This document shows, piece by piece, positions 16,214-24,941 of a stretch of 64,000 nt of DNA. Both the position numbers and the translations under genes were made by a program. Under the pieces are notes generated by a model that made no database searches, was not told the origin of the DNA, and was given only the letters and a program-made list of their open reading frames with translations. How positions within the stretch are numbered: the stretch's first letter is position 1; the number at the start of each line of letters is the position of its first letter. The stretch is from Leadbetterella byssophila_A (GTDB taxonomy: Bacteria; Bacteroidota; Bacteroidia; Cytophagales; Spirosomataceae), in NCBI GenBank assembly GCA_040394735.1, contig JBEBRR010000016.1, positions 1 through 64,000 of the forward strand. Direction: 5' to 3'.

Positions 16214-18330
16214 ACCTCCTTCATGCTGAGTGCTACTCTTTTCCTTACCTCATCTACTTCCAGTACTTTAACAGTCACTTTCTGGTGTACTTTAACCACT
16301 TCATTCGGATCTTTCACAAAACGGTTGGCCAGGTGAGAAAGATGCACGAGGCCGTCCTGGTGTACGCCGATGTCAACGAAACATCCGAAGGCGGTGATAT
16401 TGGTCACTACCCCGGGAAGCACCATCCCCGTCCGCAGATCACTGATAGAATTTACATCAGCAAACTCCACACTTTCGTATTGTTCCCTGGGATCTCTCCC
16501 CGGCTTCCTGATCTCCTGTAAAATATCCTGGAGGGTAGGCATCCCAACCTCTCCTGACACATAGCGTTTAACGTCTACCTGCTTCTGCAACTCTTCTGTA
16601 GCCAGGAAGGTCTTCAGGTCCGTCTTCAGATCTTTTGCCATTTTTTCCACCACGTGATAGGATTCCGGGTGAACTGCCGAATTATCGAGCGGGTTTTGCG
16701 CACCGTGTATCCGCAGGAAACCGGCGGCCTGCTCAAATACCTTTTCTCCCAGGCGCGGCACTTTCTTCAATTCTTTCCGGCTGCCAAACTTGCCGTTGGC
16801 TGCCCGGTAATCTACAATATTCTGGGCTATGGAAGGCCCTATTCCTGAAACATAGCTCAGCAAATGCTTGCTGGCGGTATTCAGCTCCACTCCTACCAGG
16901 TTCACACAGGATTCTACCACGGCATCCAGCGACTCCCTGAGCTCTTTTTGATTCACATCGTGCTGGTATTGTCCTACTCCTATCGATTTAGGATCAATCT
17001 TCACCAGTTCTGCCAGCGGGTCCATCAGCCGGCGGGCAATCGAAACAGCGCCGCGCACGGTAATGTCCTTGTGCGGAAATTCTTCCCGGGCCACATCTGA
17101 GGCGGAATATACCGAAGCGCCCTGTTCTGAAACCATCACCACTTTGATCTCCTTAAATTCCGGTTTCCGGCGGATCACCTCCCTGACAAACTGCTCTGTC
17201 TCCCGCCCGGCCGTTCCGTTCCCGATAGCCACCACTTCCGACCGGTATTTCTTCCAAAGGTAGAGCAGCTTGGCTTCGGCTTCCTGGCTTTTCCCCTGCG
17301 GGTAAATCACCTCATCTTCTCTCAGGTTACCCTGTTCATCCAGCACGACCACCTTGCAGCCCGTACGAAAGCCGGGATCGATCCCCATCAGGCGTCTCTG
17401 TCCCATAGGCGGAGATAGCAGAAGCTGACGGAGATTGGTGGTAAATATAACGATAGCGGCTTTATCGGCTTTCTCCTTCAGGGTGTTATCATATTCTTTT
17501 TCGAGGCCCGGCAGCATCAGCCTTTTCAGCGAGTCAGCCATGGCCAGCTCTACCTGCTCTTTAGGCTCGGGCATCCCTCTCAGCAGCCCCCTCCCCAGCT
17601 TATCAAGAGCTTCTTCGGTGTCTATACTGATGCCTGCTTTCAGGAACCCTTCCTCTTCCCCCCTCCTTATGGCCAGGTAACGGTGCGAAGGAATATTCCT
17701 GGCCGTTTCCGAATAGTCAAAGTAATCTTTAAACTTCTGTCCTTCCGCCTCTTTCCCCTTCTTAACCTTTGCTTCCAGCAGGCCGCTTTTTTCAAACAGG
17801 GTTCTGACTTTCCTCCGGCAGTCGGCATCTTCAGCGATCCATTCCGCCATAATATCACGTGCCCCGGCCAGCGCCTCCTCCACCGTACCGATCTTATCAT
17901 TCAGAAACCGGGCGGCCAGGGGTTCCACAAAACGCTCTTTCTGCTCAAAAAGAAGCCTGGCAAGAGGTTCAAGCCCTGCTTCCACTGCCACTGAGGCACG
18001 GGTCTTCTTTTTGGGCCGGTAAGGCAGGTAAATCTCTTCCAGCTCCTGAACAAACAGGGCATTCTCCAGCTTTTTCCGTAACTCAGGGGTCAGCTTTCCC
18101 TGGCTGTCAATCGACTCCAGGATAGCTGCCCGCCGCTTATCAGCTTCCTTCAGCTTTTCATACAGTTTACGGATTTCCTGGAGAACCACCTCATCCAGAC
18201 TGCCCGTGGCTTCCTTACGGTAGCGGGCAATAAAGGGTATGGTAGCGCCGGAGTCCAGCAACTGTGTGGTTTTGACCACCTGCGAAACAGAAATATTCAG
18301 CGTTTCCGCTATAAAATTTAATTGCGTCAT
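16210..18330 (-). CDS. tex: Tex-family RNA-binding protein
   Basis: Tex is a conserved cytoplasmic nucleic-acid-binding protein linked to transcription and RNA turnover. The 706-residue product shows the whole architecture. It has an N-terminal helical Tex domain (GATIPFIARYRKEATGSLDE), a YqgF/RNase H-like domain (MGIDPGFRTGCKVVVLDEQG near 313-332), helix-hairpin-helix units (NTASKHLLSYVSGIGPSIAQNIV; KVPRLGEKVFEQAAGFLRI) and a C-terminal S1 domain (GMVLPGVVTNITAFGCFVDIGVHQDGLVHLS) ending EVRKRVALSMKEV. Length is normal. TauE/SafE is encoded immediately downstream with a 4-base overlap. Confidence 0.95.
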   Translation of the reverse strand: MTQLNFIAETLNISVSQVVKTTQLLDSGATIPFIARYRKEATGSLDEVVLQEIRKLYEKLKEADKRRAAILESIDSQGKLTPELRKKLENALFVQELEEIYLPYRPKKKTRASVAVEAGLEPLARLLFEQKERFVEPLAARFLNDKIGTVEEALAGARDIMAEWIAEDADCRRKVRTLFEKSGLLEAKVKKGKEAEGQKFKDYFDYSETARNIPSHRYLAIRRGEEEGFLKAGISIDTEEALDKLGRGLLRGMPEPKEQVELAMADSLKRLMLPGLEKEYDNTLKEKADKAAIVIFTTNLRQLLLSPPMGQRRLMGIDPGFRTGCKVVVLDEQGNLREDEVIYPQGKSQEAEAKLLYLWKKYRSEVVAIGNGTAGRETEQFVREVIRRKPEFKEIKVVMVSEQGASVYSASDVAREEFPHKDITVRGAVSIARRLMDPLAELVKIDPKSIGVGQYQHDVNQKELRESLDAVVESCVNLVGVELNTASKHLLSYVSGIGPSIAQNIVDYRAANGKFGSRKELKKVPRLGEKVFEQAAGFLRIHGAQNPLDNSAVHPESYHVVEKMAKDLKTDLKTFLATEELQKQVDVKRYVSGEVGMPTLQDILQEIRKPGRDPREQYESVEFADVNSISDLRTGMVLPGVVTNITAFGCFVDIGVHQDGLVHLSHLANRFVKDPNEVVKVHQKVTVKVLEVDEVRKRVALSMKEV

Positions 18331-18416
18331 TCCAACCTTTTAGCTGTAAATAGTGTCTAATAGCATAAACCCGCCGGGTTGTAATGCCCCGGCCTGCTCA
18401 AAGCACAAAAATAACT

Positions 18417-18899
18417 ATGAAAAAGCTATTCATTACCTTTTCCGCCATAATTATGATGGCCTTCTCCTGCGAAGAAAAAACTTCGGTCCAACCTATCAAC
18501 GATAGCATTATCCGCGTGAAATCGGGACAGTCTTTCGGAATGTGCATAGGCAAATGTTACAATGAGCTGATCGTGGAAAATAATTCTGTGATCCTCAAGC
18601 AGATTGAGAGGAAGGAACGGGGTGCTGATCCTCAGACCATCGAATATCCGGACAATACCTACTGGAACCGGATCAAAGCAGATCTGGCTGATTTTCCCAA
18701 AAACAAATTTCTTCAGCTGAATAAACGGTACGGCTGCCCTGACTGTGCTGACGGGGGAGCCGAGTGGCTCGAAGTTCAGTTTGCAGACGGCACGGTCAAA
18801 CACGTGGAGTTCGACTACGGCTCATCAGTGGAGGGTTTTGAAGAAATCATTTCTTCCCTTCGGGCTCACCGCCTATCTTTGATGGAAAAATACAGATAA
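18417..18899 (+). CDS. Cys-containing lipoprotein of unknown function
   Basis: I do not recognise a named family. The 160-residue product has a lipoprotein signal ending MAFSC (Cys at 18). The mature part has paired Cys motifs, GMCIGKCYNELIV and YGCPDCADGGAEWLEV, spaced as expected for structural disulfides, and a beta-rich layout. I chose the ATG directly before KKLFITF; the open frame extends 33 bases further without signal character. The stop lies 4 bases before the flavoprotein gene start, so they are probably co-transcribed, although no functional link is evident. Confidence 0.65.
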   Translation: MKKLFITFSAIIMMAFSCEEKTSVQPINDSIIRVKSGQSFGMCIGKCYNELIVENNSVILKQIERKERGADPQTIEYPDNTYWNRIKADLADFPKNKFLQLNKRYGCPDCADGGAEWLEVQFADGTVKHVEFDYGSSVEGFEEIISSLRAHRLSLMEKYR

Positions 18900-18903
18900 G
18901 CAT

Positions 18904-20130
18904 ATGTTTGACTTCCTAGTAATAGGAGGAGGAGCCGCCGGCTTTTTTGCTGCCGTCAACGTAAAAAGTAAAGCCGCCGGGTTGAAGGTGGGAATCCTGG
19001 AAAAACAGGGAAAAGTACTTCAGAAAGTGAAGGTTTCCGGGGGAGGGAGGTGCAATGTCACCAACACGGTTTCCAACCCCGATGAACTTTCCCGGAATTA
19101 CCCCCGTGGCGGGAGTTTCCTGAAAAATGCCTTTTCGAAATTCAGTTCTGCCGATACGGCAAAGTGGTTTGAAAATAGAGGTGTTGCACTTAAAACAGAA
19201 AAAGACGGGCGGGTTTTTCCCGTCTCCGATTCTTCTCAAACCATCATTGATTGCCTTCTGAAGGAGGCCGCCCGCATCGATCTTTTTCTGCACAGCCGGG
19301 TGGAATCCATTGCTCGGGCAGAGAAAGGATGGGAAATCACAGCTGCCGGAGGCAGAACTTATCTTACCCGCAACCTGATGATCGCTACCGGGAGTGACAG
19401 CAGGATATGGACGGAAATGGAAAAACTGGGTCTGACCATTTCAGAACCTGCGCCTTCGCTTTTTACGTTCAATATTCCTGATGGGCAACTGACTGCCCTG
19501 CAGGGAATCAGCTTTAATGATGCCGAGGTATGGGTCAGGAAAACGTCGCTCAGGCAACGGGGCCCGCTGCTGATTACCCACTGGGGACTGTCAGGACCCG
19601 CCGTTCTGAAGCTTTCCGCATGGGGGGCCTACATCCTCAAAGAAACGGATTATACTTTTGAAATAGCGGTCAACTGGCTTTCAAACCGGAATAAAAAAGA
19701 GCTGGAACAGGAGATTAAACAGAATTTCAGCGAAAATCCTAAAAAAAATATAAGAATGCTGCCGGTTTCGGGACTTTCCCAACGATTCTGGAATTATATT
19801 TGTAGTCAATCAGGTATATCCGAATTTCAGAAAGGGGCAGAAGGTGGAAAGAAGCAGATTGCAGCCCTGTTGGAAAATCTTACTTCGGCTAAATTCAGCG
19901 TAAACGGAAAAAGCACATTTAAAGAAGAGTTTGTTACTGCAGGCGGGATTAACCTGTCTGAGATAGATCATGACAACTTCGTAACGCACAGGTTTCCTGA
20001 CCTTTACCTGGGCGGAGAAGTTCTTGATATTGACGCTGTAACCGGAGGCTTCAATTTTCAGGCAGCCTGGACCGCAGGATGGTTGATTTCGGAGCATATT
20101 TTCCACAAATACCGTGGAAAAAGTAGTTAA
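18904..20130 (+). CDS. HI0933-family FAD-dependent oxidoreductase (YhiN/BaiN-like)
   Basis: The 408-residue product has an N-terminal dinucleotide-binding motif (FLVIGGGAAGFFAAVNVK), the family signature KVKVSGGGRCNVTN (near 43-56), and a C-terminal FAD motif (AGGINLSEIDH ... LYLGGEVLDIDAVTGGFNFQAAWTAGWL). Length is normal for the HI0933/YhiN family. One related protein (BaiN) acts in bile-acid reduction, but most members have no known substrate, so only a flavoprotein oxidoreductase role is supported. It follows the Cys-rich lipoprotein gene closely, and the recombinase gene follows after 63 bases. Confidence 0.9.
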   Translation: MFDFLVIGGGAAGFFAAVNVKSKAAGLKVGILEKQGKVLQKVKVSGGGRCNVTNTVSNPDELSRNYPRGGSFLKNAFSKFSSADTAKWFENRGVALKTEKDGRVFPVSDSSQTIIDCLLKEAARIDLFLHSRVESIARAEKGWEITAAGGRTYLTRNLMIATGSDSRIWTEMEKLGLTISEPAPSLFTFNIPDGQLTALQGISFNDAEVWVRKTSLRQRGPLLITHWGLSGPAVLKLSAWGAYILKETDYTFEIAVNWLSNRNKKELEQEIKQNFSENPKKNIRMLPVSGLSQRFWNYICSQSGISEFQKGAEGGKKQIAALLENLTSAKFSVNGKSTFKEEFVTAGGINLSEIDHDNFVTHRFPDLYLGGEVLDIDAVTGGFNFQAAWTAGWLISEHIFHKYRGKSS

Positions 20131-20193
20131 AGTTGCTATTTTTTAGCGAAAAGCCTAACTTTGATTCAAGACTTATAACCATAATAGAAAACT

Positions 20194-21024
20194 GTGACCC
20201 ATTTAATTGAACGATTTACCGAACTATTAAAAAAAGGTAAGTACAACTCTGCAACCATAGCCGCCTACCGTAATGCCATTTTTGTTTTTTACAACAATTT
20301 CCGTGACTACCCCCAAAATAAGTTTACGGAAGAGCTGATTTCAGAATACATTCTGGGCCTGAGTAAAAGAACCTCACCACAGGTAGCTGCGCAAACCGGG
20401 AAAGCCATCATTCTCTTCTTTGACAAAATCTATAACCGGAAGCTCAATATCAAAGCTACCGGCAAGATCAAGGATGAGCAGTCAGTGGAAATACTGTCGA
20501 GAAGTGAACTTCAGAACCTTTTTGCCGGGATCAAAAATCTCAAACATAAGCTCCTGCTGACCATTATCTATAATAACGGTTTAAAGGTTAACGAAGCCAT
20601 CAACCTGAAAGTAGAGGATATTGACACAGAGAATCATACGATCCGTATAGATTCTGATCAACCCAAAAAAGCCCGGCTTCTCCGGCTCAGCCCGGAACTG
20701 AACCCGCTCATTGAAGAGTACAGGAGTAAGTATAAACCCAGTGACGTGTTTTTCCCGGGTTCAGGCGGAATAGGGCATTATTCGGCAAGAAACATCCAGC
20801 TGGTATTCCAGAAAGCATTAAAGGAATCAAAAATCACCAAAACCGCCAAACTGACCACCCTTAGGCATAGCTTTGCGGTGCATTCGCTCGAAAACGGCAT
20901 AGCCATTAATCACCTGCAGAAAATCCTGGGGCACAGTAATATTCAGACCACGTCTTTCTATGCCCCCTTTGCCAAAACAGAGCTGAGCAATATCAGATCT
21001 CCGTACGAAGACCTGATCAGCTGA
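20194..21024 (+). CDS. Tyrosine recombinase with two substituted catalytic positions
   Basis: The 276-residue protein has an N-terminal SAM-like core-binding domain (about 1-85) and a catalytic domain. The second catalytic Arg, a His and the nucleophile Tyr are present in TLRHSFAVH, LGHSNIQTT and FYAPF. However, the first catalytic Arg, normally in GLRxSE, reads GLKVNE, and the His of the HxLR box is Thr (TTLR). I checked both in the nucleotide sequence (AAG and ACC codons). These changes would usually weaken or abolish strand cleavage. It has a GTG start and no flanking repeats, cargo or attachment site that I can see, so it looks like a resident chromosomal gene. Its 3' end overlaps the convergent DUF72 gene by 8 bases. 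Confidence 0.82.
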   Translation: MTHLIERFTELLKKGKYNSATIAAYRNAIFVFYNNFRDYPQNKFTEELISEYILGLSKRTSPQVAAQTGKAIILFFDKIYNRKLNIKATGKIKDEQSVEILSRSELQNLFAGIKNLKHKLLLTIIYNNGLKVNEAINLKVEDIDTENHTIRIDSDQPKKARLLRLSPELNPLIEEYRSKYKPSDVFFPGSGGIGHYSARNIQLVFQKALKESKITKTAKLTTLRHSFAVHSLENGIAINHLQKILGHSNIQTTSFYAPFAKTELSNIRSPYEDLIS

Positions 21025-21910
21025 AAAGATCAGGCGGAGTTCCGGGTCTTTCCGGTATGTGCAGATCTGTGCCCAGCTCCCGGTTCAGGTTTTGAATAAA
21101 ACGGGCCGCCAGCAGGGGAGATTCCAGCTCTACATTCTGGTGAATGAAAAAGTACAGCTTCTGCAGCCCCGCTTCTTTCCATTTTTTCAGGGTAACAATC
21201 CACTCGTCAAGCCGTGTATAATCAGATGAATGGTTAGCGCCTACGTAACGGACGAAAGCAACGGGGGTGGTGAGCCGCATATGCATCATATCCCGCCGGC
21301 CGGCCGTATCTACCAGCACATTGGTCACACCGGTTTCTTCAAGAAGCCGGTAGAGGTCTTTACTGACTAAGGGATCGGAAAACCACTCCTGGTTCCTGAC
21401 CTCCACTGCCAGCGGATAGCCCTTGGGAAAACCATGAAGGAAGTTTTCCAGCCGTTTAAAATCTTTCGGCTTATAATTATCATGCATCTGGAGGAAGGCC
21501 ATTCCCAGCTTTTCCTCAAAGAGCACGGTGGCATCCACAAAATCCCTTACCTTTTCTTCCGTATTCAGCAGGCGGCCGAAATGGCTGATGGTCTGCGGAA
21601 TCTTGGGAAAAAACCTGAACCCTGCAGGGGTTTTTTCCTTCCAGGTTTCCACCTGCTGCGGTGTAGGTGAATTGTAAAATGTAGCGTTCAGCTCAATGGA
21701 ATTAAACTGGCCTGAATAGTAAACCAACTCGTCCTTAACGCCTTTCGGATAAAACCCTTTCAGATCTGTCTTGTTCCATTTTGCGCAGCCCACATACACT
21801 TCCAGGGGCTCATTGTTCTTATAATGGTTCAGCAGATCAAGTGTAAATTCCGGGGTTTCCGGAATGCTGAAGTCGATCCCCGAGGGATCAGGTACCTGGC
21901 CGAATTTCAT
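21017..21910 (-). CDS. DUF72 (YecE-like) family protein
   Basis: DUF72 proteins adopt a TIM-barrel fold and are of unknown function. The 297-residue product shows the family hallmarks: VYVGCAKWNKTDLKGFYP, YYSGQFNSIELNATFYNSP, FRFFPKIPQTISHFGRL, LGMAFLQMHDNYKP, YPLAVEVRNQEWF and AFVRYVGANH. It lies 18 bases downstream of the pirin gene on the same strand, so they form a likely two-gene operon transcribed from the pirin promoter. Confidence 0.88.
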   Translation of the reverse strand: MKFGQVPDPSGIDFSIPETPEFTLDLLNHYKNNEPLEVYVGCAKWNKTDLKGFYPKGVKDELVYYSGQFNSIELNATFYNSPTPQQVETWKEKTPAGFRFFPKIPQTISHFGRLLNTEEKVRDFVDATVLFEEKLGMAFLQMHDNYKPKDFKRLENFLHGFPKGYPLAVEVRNQEWFSDPLVSKDLYRLLEETGVTNVLVDTAGRRDMMHMRLTTPVAFVRYVGANHSSDYTRLDEWIVTLKKWKEAGLQKLYFFIHQNVELESPLLAARFIQNLNRELGTDLHIPERPGTPPDLFS

Positions 21911-21928
21911 AATTTATTTCAGTTTAGG

Positions 21929-22798
21929 TTAAGAAGGCAGGGGAACAAATCCTGTTTCACCGGGAACTTCCGGAAAACGCCCGTTCCTCCAGTCATCTTT
22001 TGCCTTTTCAATTTTCTCCCGCGAGGAGCTCACAAAGTTCCAGTAAATATACCGCTCTTCCGGAAAGGGGTCTCCCCCGAAAATATATACCGTAGTGTGC
22101 TCTCCGGTTTCAAATTTACATAAGGTTGCGTCATTGGCAATAAGAATATGCTTCGGCGCGTAAGTATGGCCGTCACTTTTTACTTCTCCTTCCAGGATAT
22201 ACAGGGCGCTTTCCCCGAACAGCTCGCTGCCAATAGAAATAACAGCAGCCTTTTCAGTATAAATTTCGATAAAATAAAGCGGACTGTGCACGGGTACCGG
22301 TGATTTCCGGCCCAGCACTTCACCTGCTATGAGCTTGTATTTCACGCCGTCTTCTTCCCACGCCGGCAGATCTCCGGCCTCAATATGATGAAAAGAAGGC
22401 TCACTCTCTTCCAGCTCAAGAGGCAACGCCACCCAGATCTGAAGTCCGTGCAACACCTTGTCAGTTACCCGCAGGTATTCCGGGGTCCTTTCCGAATGCA
22501 CCACGCCTTTTCCCGCGGTCATCCAGTTGACCGCTCCGGGCCGGATTTCCAGCTCAACCCCCAGGCTGTCTCTGTGCATAATGGCCCCTTCAAAAAGATA
22601 GGTGAGTGTGGAGAGACCGATATGAGGATGCGGCGGAACATCCAGGTTCTGGTAATCTTTCAGACAGGCCGGTCCCATGTGATCAATAAATGCAAAGGGG
22701 CCGACTGTCCGCTTCTGCCGGAAAGGCAGCAGGCGGCCCACCTTAAAATTACCGATATCGGCAGCCCGTTCCTCAATAATCAGGTTAACATTTGACAT
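21929..22798 (-). CDS. Pirin family protein
   Basis: Pirins are bicupin iron proteins; some are quercetinases and others redox-sensing regulators. The 289-residue product contains the metal-binding region VPPHPHIGLSTLTYLFEGAIMHRDSLG (about 56-82), with the His pair and downstream His, plus the Glu-containing GKGVVHSERTPE. A second cupin half follows and includes ALYILEGEV. It is cytoplasmic, with no signal peptide. It shares an operon with the DUF72 gene downstream. The -7 element 22 bases ahead of its start supports this start codon. Confidence 0.9.
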   Translation of the reverse strand: MSNVNLIIEERAADIGNFKVGRLLPFRQKRTVGPFAFIDHMGPACLKDYQNLDVPPHPHIGLSTLTYLFEGAIMHRDSLGVELEIRPGAVNWMTAGKGVVHSERTPEYLRVTDKVLHGLQIWVALPLELEESEPSFHHIEAGDLPAWEEDGVKYKLIAGEVLGRKSPVPVHSPLYFIEIYTEKAAVISIGSELFGESALYILEGEVKSDGHTYAPKHILIANDATLCKFETGEHTTVYIFGGDPFPEERYIYWNFVSSSREKIEKAKDDWRNGRFPEVPGETGFVPLPS

Positions 22799-22820
22799 GG
22801 ATGATCATTTTATTCAATAT

Positions 22821-22828
22821 CAAAGCTA
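22821..22828 (-). promoter_or_regulatory. -7 promoter element for the pirin operon
   Basis: Read on the minus strand this is TAGCTTTG, matching TAnnTTTG, 22 bases ahead of the pirin ATG. A -33 TTG at standard spacing is not obvious. Confidence 0.5.
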
Positions 22829-22913
22829 AGCAAAATTATTCAAATCTGGTTTCGTTCGTATTTGATTCCCTCTATCGGGAGCGTGTATGGGTATGGATAA
22901 TGCCCGAACCGCT

Positions 22914-24416
22914 TCAAAGCGAATCGTCCAGCATCATCGTTCCCTTATTTTTCAGGTTTACATGCCAGCTGAAGGCCTCTTCCAGGAGGTGAGGCGTATG
23001 TCCGCCCCTTTCTTTGGCCCTGTCAAAATAAGACTGAAGCTGTTCTCGGTAATCGGGGTGTACGCAATTGTCAATAATGGCCTGGGCCCTCTCTCTGGGC
23101 GCCAGTCCGCGGAGATCGGCCAATCCCACATCGGTAACAATGATATCCACATCGTGTTCGGTATGGTCTACGTGTGAAACCATAGGCAGCACATGCGAGA
23201 TGGTGTTGTTTTTGGAAGCGGCCTGGGTAACAAAAATGCTCAGGTAGGCATTGCGGGCAAAGTCGCCCGAGCCGCCAATACCGTTCATGATATTGGTTCC
23301 CGAAATATGTGTGGAATTCACGTTTCCATAAATATCAAATTCAATGGCCGTATTGATGGCAATGATCCCCAGCCGGCGGATCAGTCCCGGCGTATTGGAT
23401 ATATTCTGCGGACGCAGCACGATCTTGTCGCGATAGTTCTGCAGATTCTCAAAAACCCGGTTATAGCAGCTTTCCGAAACCGTAATGGAAGAGGCTGAGG
23501 CTACTGACAGCTTGCCGGCATCAATGAGATCAAAAGTGCTGTCCTGCAACACTTCCGAAAACATGGTCAGGTCATAAAAGGAGCTGTCTTTAAAGCCGGT
23601 CAGCACGGCATTGGCCACTTTCCCGATCCCCGCCTGTATCGGCAGAAGCCTTTCCGTTAAATGGCCCAGTCGTACCTCGTTTTCAAAGAACCGGAGAATG
23701 TGGTGGGCGATAGCCGTGGTTTTGGCATCCGGTTCAGCTACCTCCGCCGGGCTGTCTTTGATGTCTGTAATCACAATGCCTACTATCTTCTGAGGATCCA
23801 GCGGGATGGTCCGCCGTCCGATCTTATTTTCTGCCGCCACAATCGGGATCACGTTACGGTGCGGATAGTCTTCTGCCTGGTAAATATCATGAATGCCGAA
23901 AATGCTGGTAGGAACCGCCGTATTGATCTCCACGATCACCTTCTTGGCGAGGGCCGCAAAGGTAGCCGAGTTGCCTACAGAAGTGGTAGGGATCAGGCTT
24001 CCGTCACGTTCAATGCCGGCAGCCTCAATAATAGCGATGTCTACATCCGGCAGGTTTTTATTATGAAGCAGCTCAGCGCTTTCGCTGAGGTGCTGGTCTA
24101 TGAACAGCACTTCTCCGCCATTGATCTTTTGTCGTAACACCCGGTCTACCTGGAAAGGCATCCGCTTTTTGAGTGCTCCTGCCGCTGCCAGCTTACCGTC
24201 GGTATCGTGCCCCAGGGAAGCACCGGTCATGAGGGTGATTTTTATCTTTTCTTCTTTGGCCCGTTCAGCAAAAGCAGGGAGTACTACTTTACTGTCTCCT
24301 GCTTTGGTAAAACCGCTGGCACCTACCACCATATTATCTTCAATAAAGGCAGCTGCAGTTTTGCCGTCCATTATCTTGGAAAGCAGTTCGGGAATCTTGA
24401 TTCTTTCGTTTGACAT
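22914..24416 (-). CDS. Acetyl-CoA hydrolase/transferase family protein, probably succinyl-CoA:acetate CoA-transferase
   Basis: This 500-residue cytoplasmic enzyme should move CoA between carboxylates, most likely from succinyl-CoA to acetate, or hydrolyse acetyl-CoA. N-terminal features include VVGASGFTKAGDSK and MTGASLGHDTDGKLAAAGAL. The C-terminal domain carries the catalytic Glu in AINTAIEFDIYGNVNSTHI and the following glycine-rich oxyanion region IMNGIGGSGDFARNAYLS. The AarC-like length and motif order favour a class I succinate:acetate CoA-transferase acting beside the TCA cycle, which fits the presence of malate:quinone oxidoreductase. The exact acceptor cannot be settled from sequence. 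Confidence 0.88.
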   Translation of the reverse strand: MSNERIKIPELLSKIMDGKTAAAFIEDNMVVGASGFTKAGDSKVVLPAFAERAKEEKIKITLMTGASLGHDTDGKLAAAGALKKRMPFQVDRVLRQKINGGEVLFIDQHLSESAELLHNKNLPDVDIAIIEAAGIERDGSLIPTTSVGNSATFAALAKKVIVEINTAVPTSIFGIHDIYQAEDYPHRNVIPIVAAENKIGRRTIPLDPQKIVGIVITDIKDSPAEVAEPDAKTTAIAHHILRFFENEVRLGHLTERLLPIQAGIGKVANAVLTGFKDSSFYDLTMFSEVLQDSTFDLIDAGKLSVASASSITVSESCYNRVFENLQNYRDKIVLRPQNISNTPGLIRRLGIIAINTAIEFDIYGNVNSTHISGTNIMNGIGGSGDFARNAYLSIFVTQAASKNNTISHVLPMVSHVDHTEHDVDIIVTDVGLADLRGLAPRERAQAIIDNCVHPDYREQLQSYFDRAKERGGHTPHLLEEAFSWHVNLKNKGTMMLDDSL

Positions 24417-24815
24417 ATTTCGGATTTTGACGCTGCAAATTTCGGGTTATTTTGGAATTTTCAGGAATGAGGGCGCTCAGGTTTTAAACGCAGGACGGCT
24501 GACTGTTATCATATTTTCTCAGGGAACTCTCACAGAATTCAGTTAGTTTCCTACGGATCACAGAGGTCTTTATCCCTGAAAATTTCATCTAACTAAGCAG
24601 AATTTAACATAAACACCTCTGTTGATTAAACCCCTGACAGGGTATAAGTGGGCATCGTAGGGGTACCTTTTCCTGTGGCCCGCAGGGACTAAATGCGTAT
24701 CCCCCACTCCGGTTAACAAGCATACGACACTTCATCCGGGTCAGCAAATGTATTTTACTTTTGAATGTCATAAAATCCGGAGCATCCGTGAGCAAATCAG
24801 TACCTGCGAAAAAAA
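24417..24815. other. About 400-base stretch with no convincing gene
   Basis: This lies between the CoA-transferase start (to the left) and the small Cys-rich gene at the end of the feo operon. The only long reading frame runs antisense-out-of-frame through the Cys-rich gene and has no family features. I see no terminator with a T-run and no clear TAnnTTTG element; CGAAATTTGC on the minus strand near 24435 is a near match that could serve the CoA-transferase gene. The GC-rich part around 24640-24720 has no recognisable structure. Confidence 0.5.
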
Positions 24816-24941
24816 TCACGCGCAGCCGCAGTCTGAACCGCAGCCGGGCTTGGTAGGTTTCCGGGGTCGGAACCATTTCCATCCCAGAAATGCTGCCGCT
24901 GCCACTACCGCTCCGTACATTAAAATATCCTGTATCATCAT
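24816..24941 (-). CDS. FeoB-associated Cys-rich membrane peptide
   Basis: This 41-residue product starts MMIQDILMYGAVVAAAAAFL, a single transmembrane helix. It continues with a basic linker (WKWFRPRKPTKP) and ends GCGSDCGCA, giving three Cys residues at the C-terminus. That layout matches the small Cys-rich membrane proteins encoded directly after feoB in many bacteria, thought to help ferrous iron transport or FeoB assembly in the way FeoC does. Its ATG overlaps the feoB stop in an ATGA arrangement, strong evidence for translational coupling. Confidence 0.85.
   Translation of the reverse strand: MMIQDILMYGAVVAAAAFLGWKWFRPRKPTKPGCGSDCGCA

Noticed and set aside
24604..24882. A 92-residue minus-strand ORF
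   Set aside because: It runs out of frame through the coupled Cys-rich peptide gene, starts inside it and has no family features.
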